Shown: piece by piece, positions 16,063-23,550 of the stretch | How positions within the stretch are numbered: position 1 is the stretch's first letter | How the letters are laid out: each line of letters begins with the position of its first letter | Origin: Asparagopsis taxiformis | Lineage: Eukaryota; Rhodophyta; Florideophyceae; Bonnemaisoniales; Bonnemaisoniaceae | Direction of reading: 5' to 3' | DNA length: 23,550 nt | Assembly: GCA_030407315.1 (NCBI GenBank) | Contig: JALQPE010000652.1 | Coordinates: 1 to 23,550, forward strand | Made by a program: the position numbers and the translations under genes | Notes under the pieces: generated by a model | What the model saw: only the letters and a program-made list of their open reading frames with translations | Databases searched by the model: none | What the model was told of the DNA's origin: nothing

Positions 16063-17383
16063 AAGCGTCCTTCTTCAACATCGTGTTGAGTGGCCGAGCG
16101 ATCTCGGCATACGCCTTTACGAAACGGCGGTAAACGTTGGCCGCGCCCAAAAACGATCGACATTGCGTCTTGTCTCGCGGGAACGTAGCCGTACGAAAGG
16201 CTTCCTTGTTCCGTGCTGCGACGTGCAGCTTCCCTGGGGTAATCACGTGCCCCAGGTAGTCAACTCGTGGTTGAAAGAACGAGCACTTCGTGAGCTTTAA
16301 CGTTACTCCCGCTGCGCGTAGCAGGGAAAGCACCTGGTCAACGTGACCCAGGTGAGACTCGAGGTCTTTCGAAAAGACGATTACGTCGTCTAAGTAGACA
16401 AGGCACGATTGCCAACGTACTCCGGAGAGGATTATGTCCAACGTCCGCTGAAACGTAGCGGGGGCATTTCGTAGCCCGAATGGCATTCGCACGTAGCGAT
16501 ACGTTCCCATGAAAGACGTAAACGTTGTCTTATCACGGTCCTCGGCGGAGACGGGCACTTGCCAGTAACCGGCGTTACAATCGAGTGTCGTGAAGATGGC
16601 GGCGTCGCCCAACGAATCAAGGCAGTCTTCCATACGAGGAAGCGGGTACGAATCAGCGATCGTTTTCGCGTTCAAACGTCTGTAATCGACACAGAAACGT
16701 AAGGATCCGTCCTTCTTCGGCACCAACACGATTGGTGACGCCCATTCGCTGGACGCGGGTTCGATAACCCCTTCGTTGAGCATCTTCGTGATCTGCTCCT
16801 CGGCTATCGTACGTAGAGCCGGACCCTGACGATAGGGCATTGAACGTATGGGCCGCGTGCCCGGCTCGAGTTCGATTCGATGCTCCGTAGCATTGATTTC
16901 GCCGAGGCGCCCGCTCGTCCACATTGACGAATGTGTGGCTAGCATCTCGTTGATGCGCTTTCGTAAATCCTCGTCGTCGAGGTGCGACAAATCGATTGTC
17001 GACTGCCAATTCGTGGCGGGGTCGTTCCCCTTTTCGTTGACCAACGGGTCTGGCGTTTCGTCGCCCAACCCGTTCGTATTCGTCTGTGTCGTCGCGTCGA
17101 CTAGCGGTAGGTTCAAAACCTTCGCGAGGGCTTCGCCGCCCTCACGTTTGAGTGGGACGATTCCCAACGGGGAGCGTACCGCGTACGCAATCGTCGCGCT
17201 TTTCGGCAATTCGCGGTCCTTCTTCGTGAAGTTCGACACGATGATAGAGAACGTCTCTCTCGGTCCTACGTCGACCACTCCGTTGGCTATGCGCAGCCCA
17301 TGCCGGAATTGCACCGACGCTTTCGGTTCGAGGAACACGAGTCCGGTCGCATCCGTCGTCACGTTGACGGTCCGTTGCGACAT
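16059..17383 (-). pseudogene. Reverse transcriptase domain
   Basis: Readable from ATG 17383. Domain signatures in order: an ASPIVLVPKKDGSLRFCVDYR block, TTLDCNAGYWQV (first catalytic Asp), PFGLRNAPATFQ, LVYLDDVIVFSKD (YxDD, plus-strand 16386-16397) and VDYLGHVITPGKL, then the connection. This is a complete Ty3/gypsy palm and thumb. The N-terminal 150 residues are the protease-RT linker. The frame is lost at 16059-16062; upstream it is cut off by a TGA near 17413, created by a 7-nt duplication. Confidence 0.9.
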
Positions 17384-17410
17384 CGCCGGTACACGCGTGT
17401 ACTGTGTACT

Positions 17411-18286
17411 TCGTCAGGCGAACCGAGAACGTTCGGCTCGGCCTATTCGAGGCCGCGTTACGCTCGCGGCGTTTCGGGGGCTCCACGTTTGGATTCGTCT
17501 CTTCCCCCTCCTCGTACGGAGTCTTCGTATCGCCCTCCGCGATAATGGGTATCGTATCCCCCCGATGGAGGTCGATTGTCTGCGCTCGACAGCGTATAGC
17601 ATCGACATGCTTCGACATGAACGACGTCCCATTATGACGGGGACAGCCAGCGTGTTGGCTACGAAGAATTTTACGCGGAACAGCGAGTTCCCCAACCTGA
17701 CACGAAGCAGGATGGCGCCTTCGATAGGCAAACGTCGCCCGTTGGCGTCTCCGAGCTTCGGTAGCTCTTCGTCACGTAGACAGCGGTCGACCCAGTCGTA
17801 GGGTAGTAAACTTGTTCGTATCAAGTTGTAGCCGCTGCACGTATCCATCGCGATGGTAATCGCCCTCATCACGTTGAGGTCTAGTCCGATCGTTCCGGAT
17901 ACGATATAATGCTTCGACGCAAGTAGGCACGTATGCCCGTCGAGGACCAACGGTTCGGTCCTGACCGGCGCGCGGTCTACGTCTTCGCTAGCGATTCGTC
18001 GCTTCACCGTATGAGCCCGTATGGCTTCTTTTGCGTCGACACGCTTCGTATAAGCCGCGTGCTTGGCTTTCTCGCGCTCGGAAGCGTCGTGCTTCCGGGT
18101 AGCGCGTCTCGCTCGTCTGCGAGGCTTCCTCTTCGTGTGAGGTTCGTTTGTCCCGTCGGACTTCGTTTCTTCCCCCACGTCGGGTGTCGTGTGACTCGAG
18201 TTGGCCTTCGCGGCCGTGAGCTTTTCGTAACTCTCGTTCGTCGGTGAGCCTGCGGAGGACCAATCATCGACGTCGGTCGCCCCCCT
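17411..18286 (-). pseudogene. Retroviral-type aspartic protease
   Basis: Open from just after a TAA at 18287-18289. The N-terminal 120 residues are charged linker. The active-site strand reads ITIAMDTCSGYNLI, where the family has Asp-Thr/Ser-Gly, so the Gly is replaced by Cys. The later VPVIMG motif matches the second conserved turn of the fold. Immediately after it the frame breaks at 17628-17630, and the fold continues in the next frame (TSFMSKHVDAIRCRAQTIDL). With both the Gly change and the frame break, this copy is unlikely to make active protease. Confidence 0.65.
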
Positions 18287-18323
18287 TTACGTAAGGGTTC
18301 AGGCGATGTGGGTGGCTCGTGAC

Positions 18324-18450
18324 CTACATCGCCTGGTCGTTTTCCGGCGCGGGGCCGTTCGACACGTCGTCGTCGTGAGCCCACGAAGCTCGTTCGTCAT
18401 CGTGACTCGTTTCCACCTCGAGTGGTGTTTCGTCAGCGGAAGTCGTCACG
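18324..18450 (-). pseudogene. Gag-protease linker fragment
   Basis: After the Gag stop (TGA 18448-18446) the neighbouring frame continues as an acidic stretch including SADETPLEVETSHDDERASW, to a TAG at 18326-18324. A third frame is then open up to the protease. The pieces look like one linker broken by single-base losses, one probably in the G6 run at about 18280-18286. Confidence 0.45.
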
Positions 18451-19993
18451 TAGACTCCGCTGCGGCCATTACGCTGGCCATTTCGTTCGTTCGCCCACGG
18501 GCGGGGTCACGTCGGTCATTACGAAAGTCGCCGCGGCGCCTGTCGAAGGGCCTTCCCCCGTCACGATTGGGGTTTCGGAGTATCGTAGGCGGCGTGCCGT
18601 ACCTCCGCGGGTTCACGTTCCCCCGCTCACCAGGTCGTTCCTGGTTACGTTTGGCCATTCGTTGGCGGAAGTACTCAGCCTGACGTGGGTTGCTCTTCAC
18701 GTGGAAGAGGTAGTACTTGTACGCGAAAAAGATCCGTTGATCTGGCGTCAGACGCGGACACGTGAACGTCGAGTGGCCATCTTCGCGGCATGACCAACAC
18801 GACAGCGTCCAGTAATCATTCGGGATTACGGAGTGCGCCAATTGCGTCTGCTCGCACGTGAGCTTAAGCTCGTGCGAGCGTGCGTTCGGCACGTCCTCGC
18901 ATGGACGGTTCAATCGAGCTTCGAGCTCGTCCGGCTTTTCGTTTGCCGTTTTCGTATCGTTGGGCGGCGGCCCGTTCGTGAAGAGGATCGCCTCCAAATT
19001 CTCGGCAACGTGAGCCGCAGCGAGCGACACGTCGTCATCGTCCCTCGCGGGGATGTTCGGGTTACCATCGTGGTAACTGGGCTCGCTAGCCCGTTCATTA
19101 CGTAAGTACGCGGACTCATCGTAGTCCGCGAACTTCTTCGACTCGTGGTCGGAAATAGCCAACGTAGGCTTCACCGGAAACCGCACTTTCGGTTTCGCGG
19201 CTGACGCGACAGCTGCCGTACGTGCACGGAAGGTCGTTCCTTCGGCCGTCGCCAATCGTCTCACAACGGTGAGGTCGTTCCTCTCTCGTTCGGGGAGTGA
19301 CCGGAGTCGTTCCGTCACGGCTGCCCGCGTCGAGGGCAGCAAACCACGTACGTAGTGGTGAACGAGGAGTCGATCCGTAAACACGTAGTTGCACGCCCGC
19401 GTGGCGGTGTCGAGTCTATCAGCGTACTGATTCTCGTCCTCGTTAGGACTCTGCGTGATCATCGTGACCTTTTCGTAGGCCTCCTGCAGCACGTCGTCTT
19501 GCAGGTATCGTTTAATCAACGCGTTGATTACGTGAGGCCACGAGAACCTCTTCGTCGGATCAGTCGTGATCACGCCAGTCGTACACTGGGAATCGTAGAA
19601 CCGTCGGGCGTCCCCTTCGAGGAAGAAGTGCAGCGCACGTACTGCCACTCCCTCGCACACTCCGAGTGTGCTGAACCCATCACGTATTTGGGCGAGGAAT
19701 CCGAGCAACGTAATCGGATTCCGGCCGGAGAACGGCTTTAACGTAGGGAAAAGTCCCTCCAGCTCACGTTTGAGCTTATGTACGCTTTGACTCTCGTTCA
19801 CGTAGAGATGTTCACGTACATCGTTAAGTCGGTACATGCGGTACGACACCACGTTCGCAAATGCGTCGAGCATTGTCGTGTGCTCTGCCAACGCGTGGCA
19901 AACGGGTCCGAGGGCGTTCCCTGGTAAGCGTACCGCGTCGGCACGTTCGTTTCGTGGACTCGCGTGTCCGTCGTGCCGAACGTACCCAGCCAC
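18446..19993 (-). CDS. Gag capsid and nucleocapsid
   Basis: 515 codons. The capsid-like part includes LEGLFPTLKPFSGRNPITLL, FLEGDARRFYD and a long helical region ending RLRSLPERERNDLTVVRR, as in Ty3/gypsy Gag. A zinc knuckle CWSCREDGHSTFTC (C-x2-C-x4-H-x4-C) lies near 18757-18803 (plus-strand coordinates), followed by an Arg-rich tail (RGNVNPRRYGTPP, RRGDFRNDRRDPARGR). It would package the element RNA and form the particle. The first 25 or so codons are probably a shadow: the true N-terminus enters from another frame at about 19920. Confidence 0.8.
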   Translation of the reverse strand: MAGYVRHDGHASPRNERADAVRLPGNALGPVCHALAEHTTMLDAFANVVSYRMYRLNDVREHLYVNESQSVHKLKRELEGLFPTLKPFSGRNPITLLGFLAQIRDGFSTLGVCEGVAVRALHFFLEGDARRFYDSQCTTGVITTDPTKRFSWPHVINALIKRYLQDDVLQEAYEKVTMITQSPNEDENQYADRLDTATRACNYVFTDRLLVHHYVRGLLPSTRAAVTERLRSLPERERNDLTVVRRLATAEGTTFRARTAAVASAAKPKVRFPVKPTLAISDHESKKFADYDESAYLRNERASEPSYHDGNPNIPARDDDDVSLAAAHVAENLEAILFTNGPPPNDTKTANEKPDELEARLNRPCEDVPNARSHELKLTCEQTQLAHSVIPNDYWTLSCWSCREDGHSTFTCPRLTPDQRIFFAYKYYLFHVKSNPRQAEYFRQRMAKRNQERPGERGNVNPRRYGTPPTILRNPNRDGGRPFDRRRGDFRNDRRDPARGRTNEMASVMAAAEST

Positions 19994-20233
19994 GGAATGT
20001 ACGTTTCACGTGGCGGGGGAGCTCTCGTATCGAATTGCGCAGCTCGTGCTGCGTCCGCCGACCGCGCGTGGTCTGGCGTATCGTTAAAACGCAATTGCCT
20101 TCGTGGCGTCTCGTTGGGGTTGGCGATGGCTCGTTGCACTGTCGCCCCCCTTCCGTATGTTGTCGGGGTCGTCGGACCGGGTGTTGGTGGGTATCCTCCC
20201 GGAACGGCCGGGGAGGATTGCGAGTTATAGGCG
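19920..20233 (-). pseudogene. Gag middle segment, proline-rich
   Basis: This frame is open from near the end of the coiled-coil ORF, through a Pro/Gly/Thr-rich run, then ANPNETPRRQLRFNDTPDHA and ETYIPWLGTFG. It loses the capsid frame at about 19920. It joins the coiled-coil segment on one side and the capsid on the other by one-base shifts, so it is most simply part of one Gag protein. Confidence 0.5.
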
Positions 20234-20794
20234 CGCGAGCCTTCCGTAATTCGGATCGCTTCCGCTCGGCGGAGCGGAACGTCCGGCGACGATTTCGTTG
20301 AATACTACGACAAACGAGTCGAGTCTTCCCTCCACGGCGGAGAGGCGGTTTCGTAAATCTTCGTTTTCCCGTTCGAGGGTCGCTGAGCGTTCACGTAACG
20401 CACGAGCTTCGCGCTCCGAGACTCCGAGTCTCTGCCTTACGGCTTCGTCGACGGCCGCGTCGCTCGCCCTTTCGATGTGACCTCGAAGGTCTTCGTACAC
20501 TACACGTAGTGCCGTGGGAGTCACGTTCCCTTCGTTGAGCTGACCGCGCGTTGCGGGGTCCATACTCACGGACTCAAACGGGCTTACCGTACGTGGTAGC
20601 TGGCCGATCGCCTCGATATCCGGCGGGATAGATCGATCAGTCGCGAAGATCGCTTCTGCTGACAAGGCCACGTCGGCTTCGCGTCCGCTGACGTTGGCAA
20701 CGGTTGCCTGGGCGACGCGCTGGAATTCGACACAGCGTAATTCATAGACCGTCGTCTGTAGCACGTAGCTTTTCGTTAACGTAAAAGAGCTCAA
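20225..20794 (-). CDS. Gag N-terminal segment with coiled coil
   Basis: 190 codons. The apparent start at 20794 is TTG; the first in-frame ATG is 20563-20561 (MDPATRGQL), and a TAA closes the frame a few codons upstream of 20794. Residues from about 115 to 165 of the open frame (VSEREARALRERSATLEREN and the stretch after it) form a clear leucine heptad coiled coil, suited to Gag multimerisation. The frame ends at 20227-20225 and appears to continue, shifted by one base, into the proline-rich Gag segment. It could instead be a separate small protein. Confidence 0.5.
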   Translation of the reverse strand: MSSFTLTKSYVLQTTVYELRCVEFQRVAQATVANVSGREADVALSAEAIFATDRSIPPDIEAIGQLPRTVSPFESVSMDPATRGQLNEGNVTPTALRVVYEDLRGHIERASDAAVDEAVRQRLGVSEREARALRERSATLERENEDLRNRLSAVEGRLDSFVVVFNEIVAGRSAPPSGSDPNYGRLARL

Positions 20795-21714
20795 CCTCGT
20801 TGGTTGTCGTTATGCTCGTAGCAACTTCTAGGTCGGAGACCAGTGTGGAACGATAGTTCGTAGACGTAGTAGCTGGTACGAGCCACGGACACGCTGTCCT
20901 TAACGAAACGAATAAGTCACACCCTGGTGTTTTGACTGTATGTTTGGTAGAACGGTAGGGTAGAGAATAGGTTAGCAGTAGACACGAGCGTCACGAACGC
21001 CACCACGCGAGGATTACGTTACAAACGAGGTGGCACGTCACCGGAGCGCTCTCAACCAAGCCCGTAGGCACTACACGCAATCAGCCTCACGTGCGGCGAT
21101 GGGTAGGGAGTACGCAGCTCGACGGAGACGAAGCCTCGTTAGGAAAACGTAAACGTAACGTAGAAGTCAGTCGTAGACTAGAGCCGTTGCTCGATCGTTG
21201 TCTTGTCCCCTTTCCCTCCCGCACGATGCCAATACCTATATAGCCACGATGGCATCGCTTTACAGTGTAAACACTGCTCGTAACGTCCCCGAATGGGAAA
21301 GGACCTTGTGGGTCACCCGTAGGGACCCGTTGGTCCGTTGGCCGTTGCCAATACGTTCGTTGCACACGTGTGCCGGTTGCGCGCGCGCATGCGCCAGCAA
21401 TGTTCGGCATTGCTGTCGCCGGTCGTATCCGCCGAAATTCGAATTCCGCGGAAAACATAATTATTTGCAATTTCGGATTGCCACGTATACTACATTCACC
21501 AGTTTCATAGTGCGAGCGCTATTTGCTTGAAACTGTCATTAGACGACGAATTGCAGTTTCTAGAGTCCTGCATTGCTATCAAAGACATCACCTCTTGATC
21601 CATTGCACTATCTAGCGTATTGGAGCTCTTATCTAGCGAAACACCTCTCCCAATCGATGGAGTTCCTCACTTCTGGCTTCTAAAACTTTCCTCTTTCGTT
21701 GAAAGATTAATCTC
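20795..21714. other. Presumed 5' leader and promoter region of the retroelement
   Basis: No supported gene. On the minus strand CTATATAGG (about 21231-21239) is a plausible TATA box, placed upstream of gag as in a 5' LTR. CTGGTCTCCGACC near 20832-20844 (minus strand) begins with TGG and might be a tRNA primer site, but this is a guess. From about 21530 the base composition becomes AT-rich and the retroelement-like ACGT bias ends. Confidence 0.35.
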
Positions 21715-22311
21715 TCAACACCTCATCGAACGATTCCATCTTGACCTATGCATGTCAAATTCATATGATCTCTTCCTTGATCTTTCTCCACTTGAACTTG
21801 TTTGTGATGAGATTTGCATAAAATCAGGAGACAGAGACAAGCGTCTTTTTAAGCCAAAGTTTCCTTCATCATATCCTGTGTTGTCTATACCATCCACATC
21901 GATAGTTTTAAGAGTCAGACGAAGAAAAGTGTCATCTGGTTGCTTTGTGTCCAGCTTCGCAGCAGTAAACATAATGTATGCACGCTTAGATTCTGCTTTT
22001 AATTCTCCGTCTTCTGTGTAACTTAAAAATTGTGGGAACATTCCGGGGTCATTCTGACCAGATCTTTGCCAATTCTCTCTCGTTCTGCTGAAAGCTGCTC
22101 TTGCATCGCGGAAAACACTTTGCAGCTTTGCTGCAGAGCGAAAAATTTGCGGCATGGCAGTCGATTCAACGCCATCCACACGACCAGATAGGTTTAACCC
22201 CTTTGTCAACACAACAGTGTTGAATTGTCTTTGAACAACAACCCAGTATGAGTCCCTAGTTCTCCCAGCATCCAAATCCTTTCTTGTCATCTCCTCCTCT
22301 GTTTCCTAATA
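21715..22311 (-). pseudogene. C-terminal part of a broken conserved gene
   Basis: Minus-strand frame with ATG 22290, 191 residues to the stop at 21715. Conserved-looking blocks are DAGRTRDSYWVVVQRQFN, a GRVDGVES turn, and RDARAAFSRTRENWQRSGQN followed by DP.MFPQFLS. Together with the upstream pieces it resembles a family of uncharacterised, probably transposon-linked DNA-binding proteins found in many copies in some algal and oomycete genomes; that link is from memory and unverified. The true protein starts upstream, and the frame is broken just before ATG 22290. Confidence 0.55.
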
Positions 22312-22500
22312 ACTGCAGCCTTTGCAATGCCATCATCTCGAATTATCAACATTAGACGAGCAAATTCGTCTAAGCTAAAACTTTTCTTTTGCATACCTTC
22401 TACATCGCATTCAGTGTGTTCCACAGTATGACCTTTCCTGTTCTTTTCTAGAGAAACTTCACCACAGAGGCATTCCGGAACAACGAATTCGACCTTTTTT
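22290..22500 (-). pseudogene. Middle part of the same broken gene, Cys motif and helical block
   Basis: The neighbouring frame opens at about 22500 after a TGA. It reads VVPECLCGEV, a short Cys pair, then SFSLDEFARLMLIIRDDGIA, and ends at a TGA in the GGAGGAGATGA stretch at about 22290. A one-base shift there continues into the C-terminal segment. Just upstream (about 22593-22500) a third frame reads CPGIDSLLDLLDSKERATM, again out of register. Confidence 0.5.
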
Positions 22501-22595
22501 CAAACTTTTGAACCATTGTAGCACGTTCTTTTGAGTCTAGTAAATCTAGGAGCGAGTCTATTCCTGGACATGACCTCTGAGCGAAGGTTTTAGTC

Positions 22596-23093
22596 TCACT
22601 CGGAGCTCGAAATCATCACGCTAGGTGCGTACGGATTTCGTTTAATCTCTTCCAGAAGATTTGCACCTTCTTTGGATGATGCTACCAAGTTGAGCACAGA
22701 TCTAGCAACCAAAACCTCCTTTCTCCCACTCACAGTCATGTTCAAATGCTTGTTTATATTTCGCAAATCGTTTTGTTTGCAAGATGTGAGAAATGAATAC
22801 AGCCTATGGAGCTGAATTTCACCATTGCTGTTGACTTCTGGGCTTTTCTGCCCACCACTAAGACTGCTTTGAGGTTTTTTCAGTTCCGAATCACTGTCTT
22901 CACTATATGTTTTTTCTGCATTCGTACCAATCGATGTAGCTGTATTGGTTGGAATGTTCTCAAGTACGCAGTCTGTTGTGCTGGTGCGAAGTTTAGAGCA
23001 CAGTGCATTTGGTACGAGAGACGCTGGTGTTTCCGGCTTGCTTCTTTGATTGTCGGGTCTTTTTTGTGCTTTTGGTGCGATTGGATAGCGTCA
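22596..23093 (-). pseudogene. SAP-like DNA-binding segment of the same broken gene
   Basis: Open minus frame of about 165 codons from just after a TGA near 23095 to TGA 22598-22596, with no early ATG. It has a basic start (KAQKRPDNQRSKP) and an acidic Ser stretch (YSEDSDSELKK). A helical region then reads LHRLYSFLTSCKQNDLRNIN followed by NMTVSGRKEVLVARSVLNLV. The pattern of a helix, a short turn, then SGRKEVLVAR resembles a SAP domain, a short helix-turn-helix that binds DNA in chromatin proteins and some transposon proteins. The assignment rests on pattern only. Confidence 0.45.
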
Positions 23094-23550
23094 CATGTTC
23101 CCGCCTTTGAGACCAAAATCTTCGCTCCCTGTACTTCAGGTTCGTCGCCGTGTTCATTCTCTCTTCTTGAAACTTGCTTTTCACACATGACTATCAAGAT
23201 AAGAATACTTCACTGCTGTCGAATTAGAATGCGGGGTGGAGTTCGGGGGGTTCCACAGGGTTGTGTGATGGAACGGCAAAGTGTTGGTGTGATGATCAAA
23301 TGATAGACAGTCTGTATTTGTTCTGGGAGGTTCTTGGGGAGCCTGGGATACTGAAGAACACCTCGCACCGAGTCGGTTTTCTTCAGCTGGAACCAGTAGT
23401 GGCAGGACAAGTGGAGAGGTTCTGTAGTTTTCACACTTCATTATTTCAAAACCACTACTCCATCGTAATATTATCTCCCAATGATATCCTTCTATTTCCT
23501 GCTTGCGTGCGAGCAAGCAAGCAGAATCGAGTTCGAAGAAAGGCCCTGAG
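23094..23550. other. Right-edge region, possible 5' part of the broken gene
   Basis: Minus frames here include a Lys/Arg-rich stretch (NRTKSTKKTRQSKKQ) and a longer open frame at 23516-23181 with no known motif. They may be the N-terminus or an upstream exon of the broken SAP-like gene. The frame cannot be chosen, and nothing else is recognised. Confidence 0.3.

Larger units (their letters stand above)
13793..21250 (-). mobile_element. Ty3/gypsy chromovirus-type retroelement, decayed
   Basis: In minus-strand order: Gag with coiled coil and CCHC zinc knuckle, aspartic protease, reverse transcriptase with YLDD, RNase H, integrase with zinc and DDE motifs, then a chromodomain. RT, RNase H, integrase in that order is Ty3/gypsy, and the chromodomain places it with chromoviruses. 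About ten small indels break what was probably one Gag-Pol frame. A TATATA-containing stretch near 21231-21238 could be the 5' promoter. The element body is CpG- and ACGT-rich compared with the GT-rich DNA to its left. The right limit is approximate because no LTR pair was identified. Confidence 0.85.

Noticed and set aside
16848..17801. 317-codon plus-strand ORF opposite the protease and reverse transcriptase
   Set aside because: Antisense to well-defined RT and protease motifs; no recognisable domain.
13142..21360. GGCCGTTGCCA shared between the left and right flanks as a possible LTR pair
   Set aside because: An 11-base match without extended similarity or matching TATA is too short to call an LTR.
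22806..23303. 165-codon Cys-rich plus-strand ORF
   Set aside because: It is antisense to the SAP-like minus frame, and its Cys and Phe content comes from the complement of Lys/Glu codons.

Overview
The window looks like a transposon-rich stretch of a eukaryotic nuclear genome. It carries a Ty3/gypsy chromodomain retroelement, a Plavaka/CACTA-like DNA transposon, AATAAA signals, candidate GT-AG introns with CTGAC branch motifs, long minisatellites and no bacterial-style operon. A marine alga or protist is my best guess (a red alga is possible), but nothing in the sequence fixes the lineage.

Layout. 1-2489 (-): an uninterrupted ORF of at least 829 codons that runs off the left edge and encodes a DNA amino-methyltransferase of the N4-cytosine/N6-adenine type (DPPY, then DPFSGT: beta-class order). 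2490-4883: intergenic DNA with three copies of a 163-bp palindrome-bearing repeat and a 112-bp glycine-codon minisatellite. 4884-7168 (+): two ORFs that meet at an A_AAA_AAG heptamer in the correct phase for a -1 shift, giving a basic coiled-coil protein. It is convergent with 10284-7246 (-), an intact 1012-aa Plavaka/CACTA-like transposase; the pair probably forms one DNA transposon.

10882-10919 is a perfect 38-bp palindrome. 11046-12026 (+) is a tandem array of alternating intron-like units separated by candidate exons of 12 to 30 nt, nearly all multiples of 3. 12327-12443 and 12564-13006 are 24-bp and 43-bp tandem repeats; the 43-bp array has a four-unit higher-order pattern. 13793-20794 (-) is a Ty3/gypsy Gag-Pol element with protease, reverse transcriptase, RNase H, integrase and a C-terminal chromodomain, broken by about ten small lesions. 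21715-23093 (-) is a broken gene with a SAP-like DNA-binding segment and a conserved C-terminal region, probably another transposon relic.

The methyltransferase, the transposase and its partner are intact over 2.3 to 3 kb each, whereas the retroelement and the right-hand gene are riddled with indels. The breaks are therefore more likely genuine decay than poor sequence.
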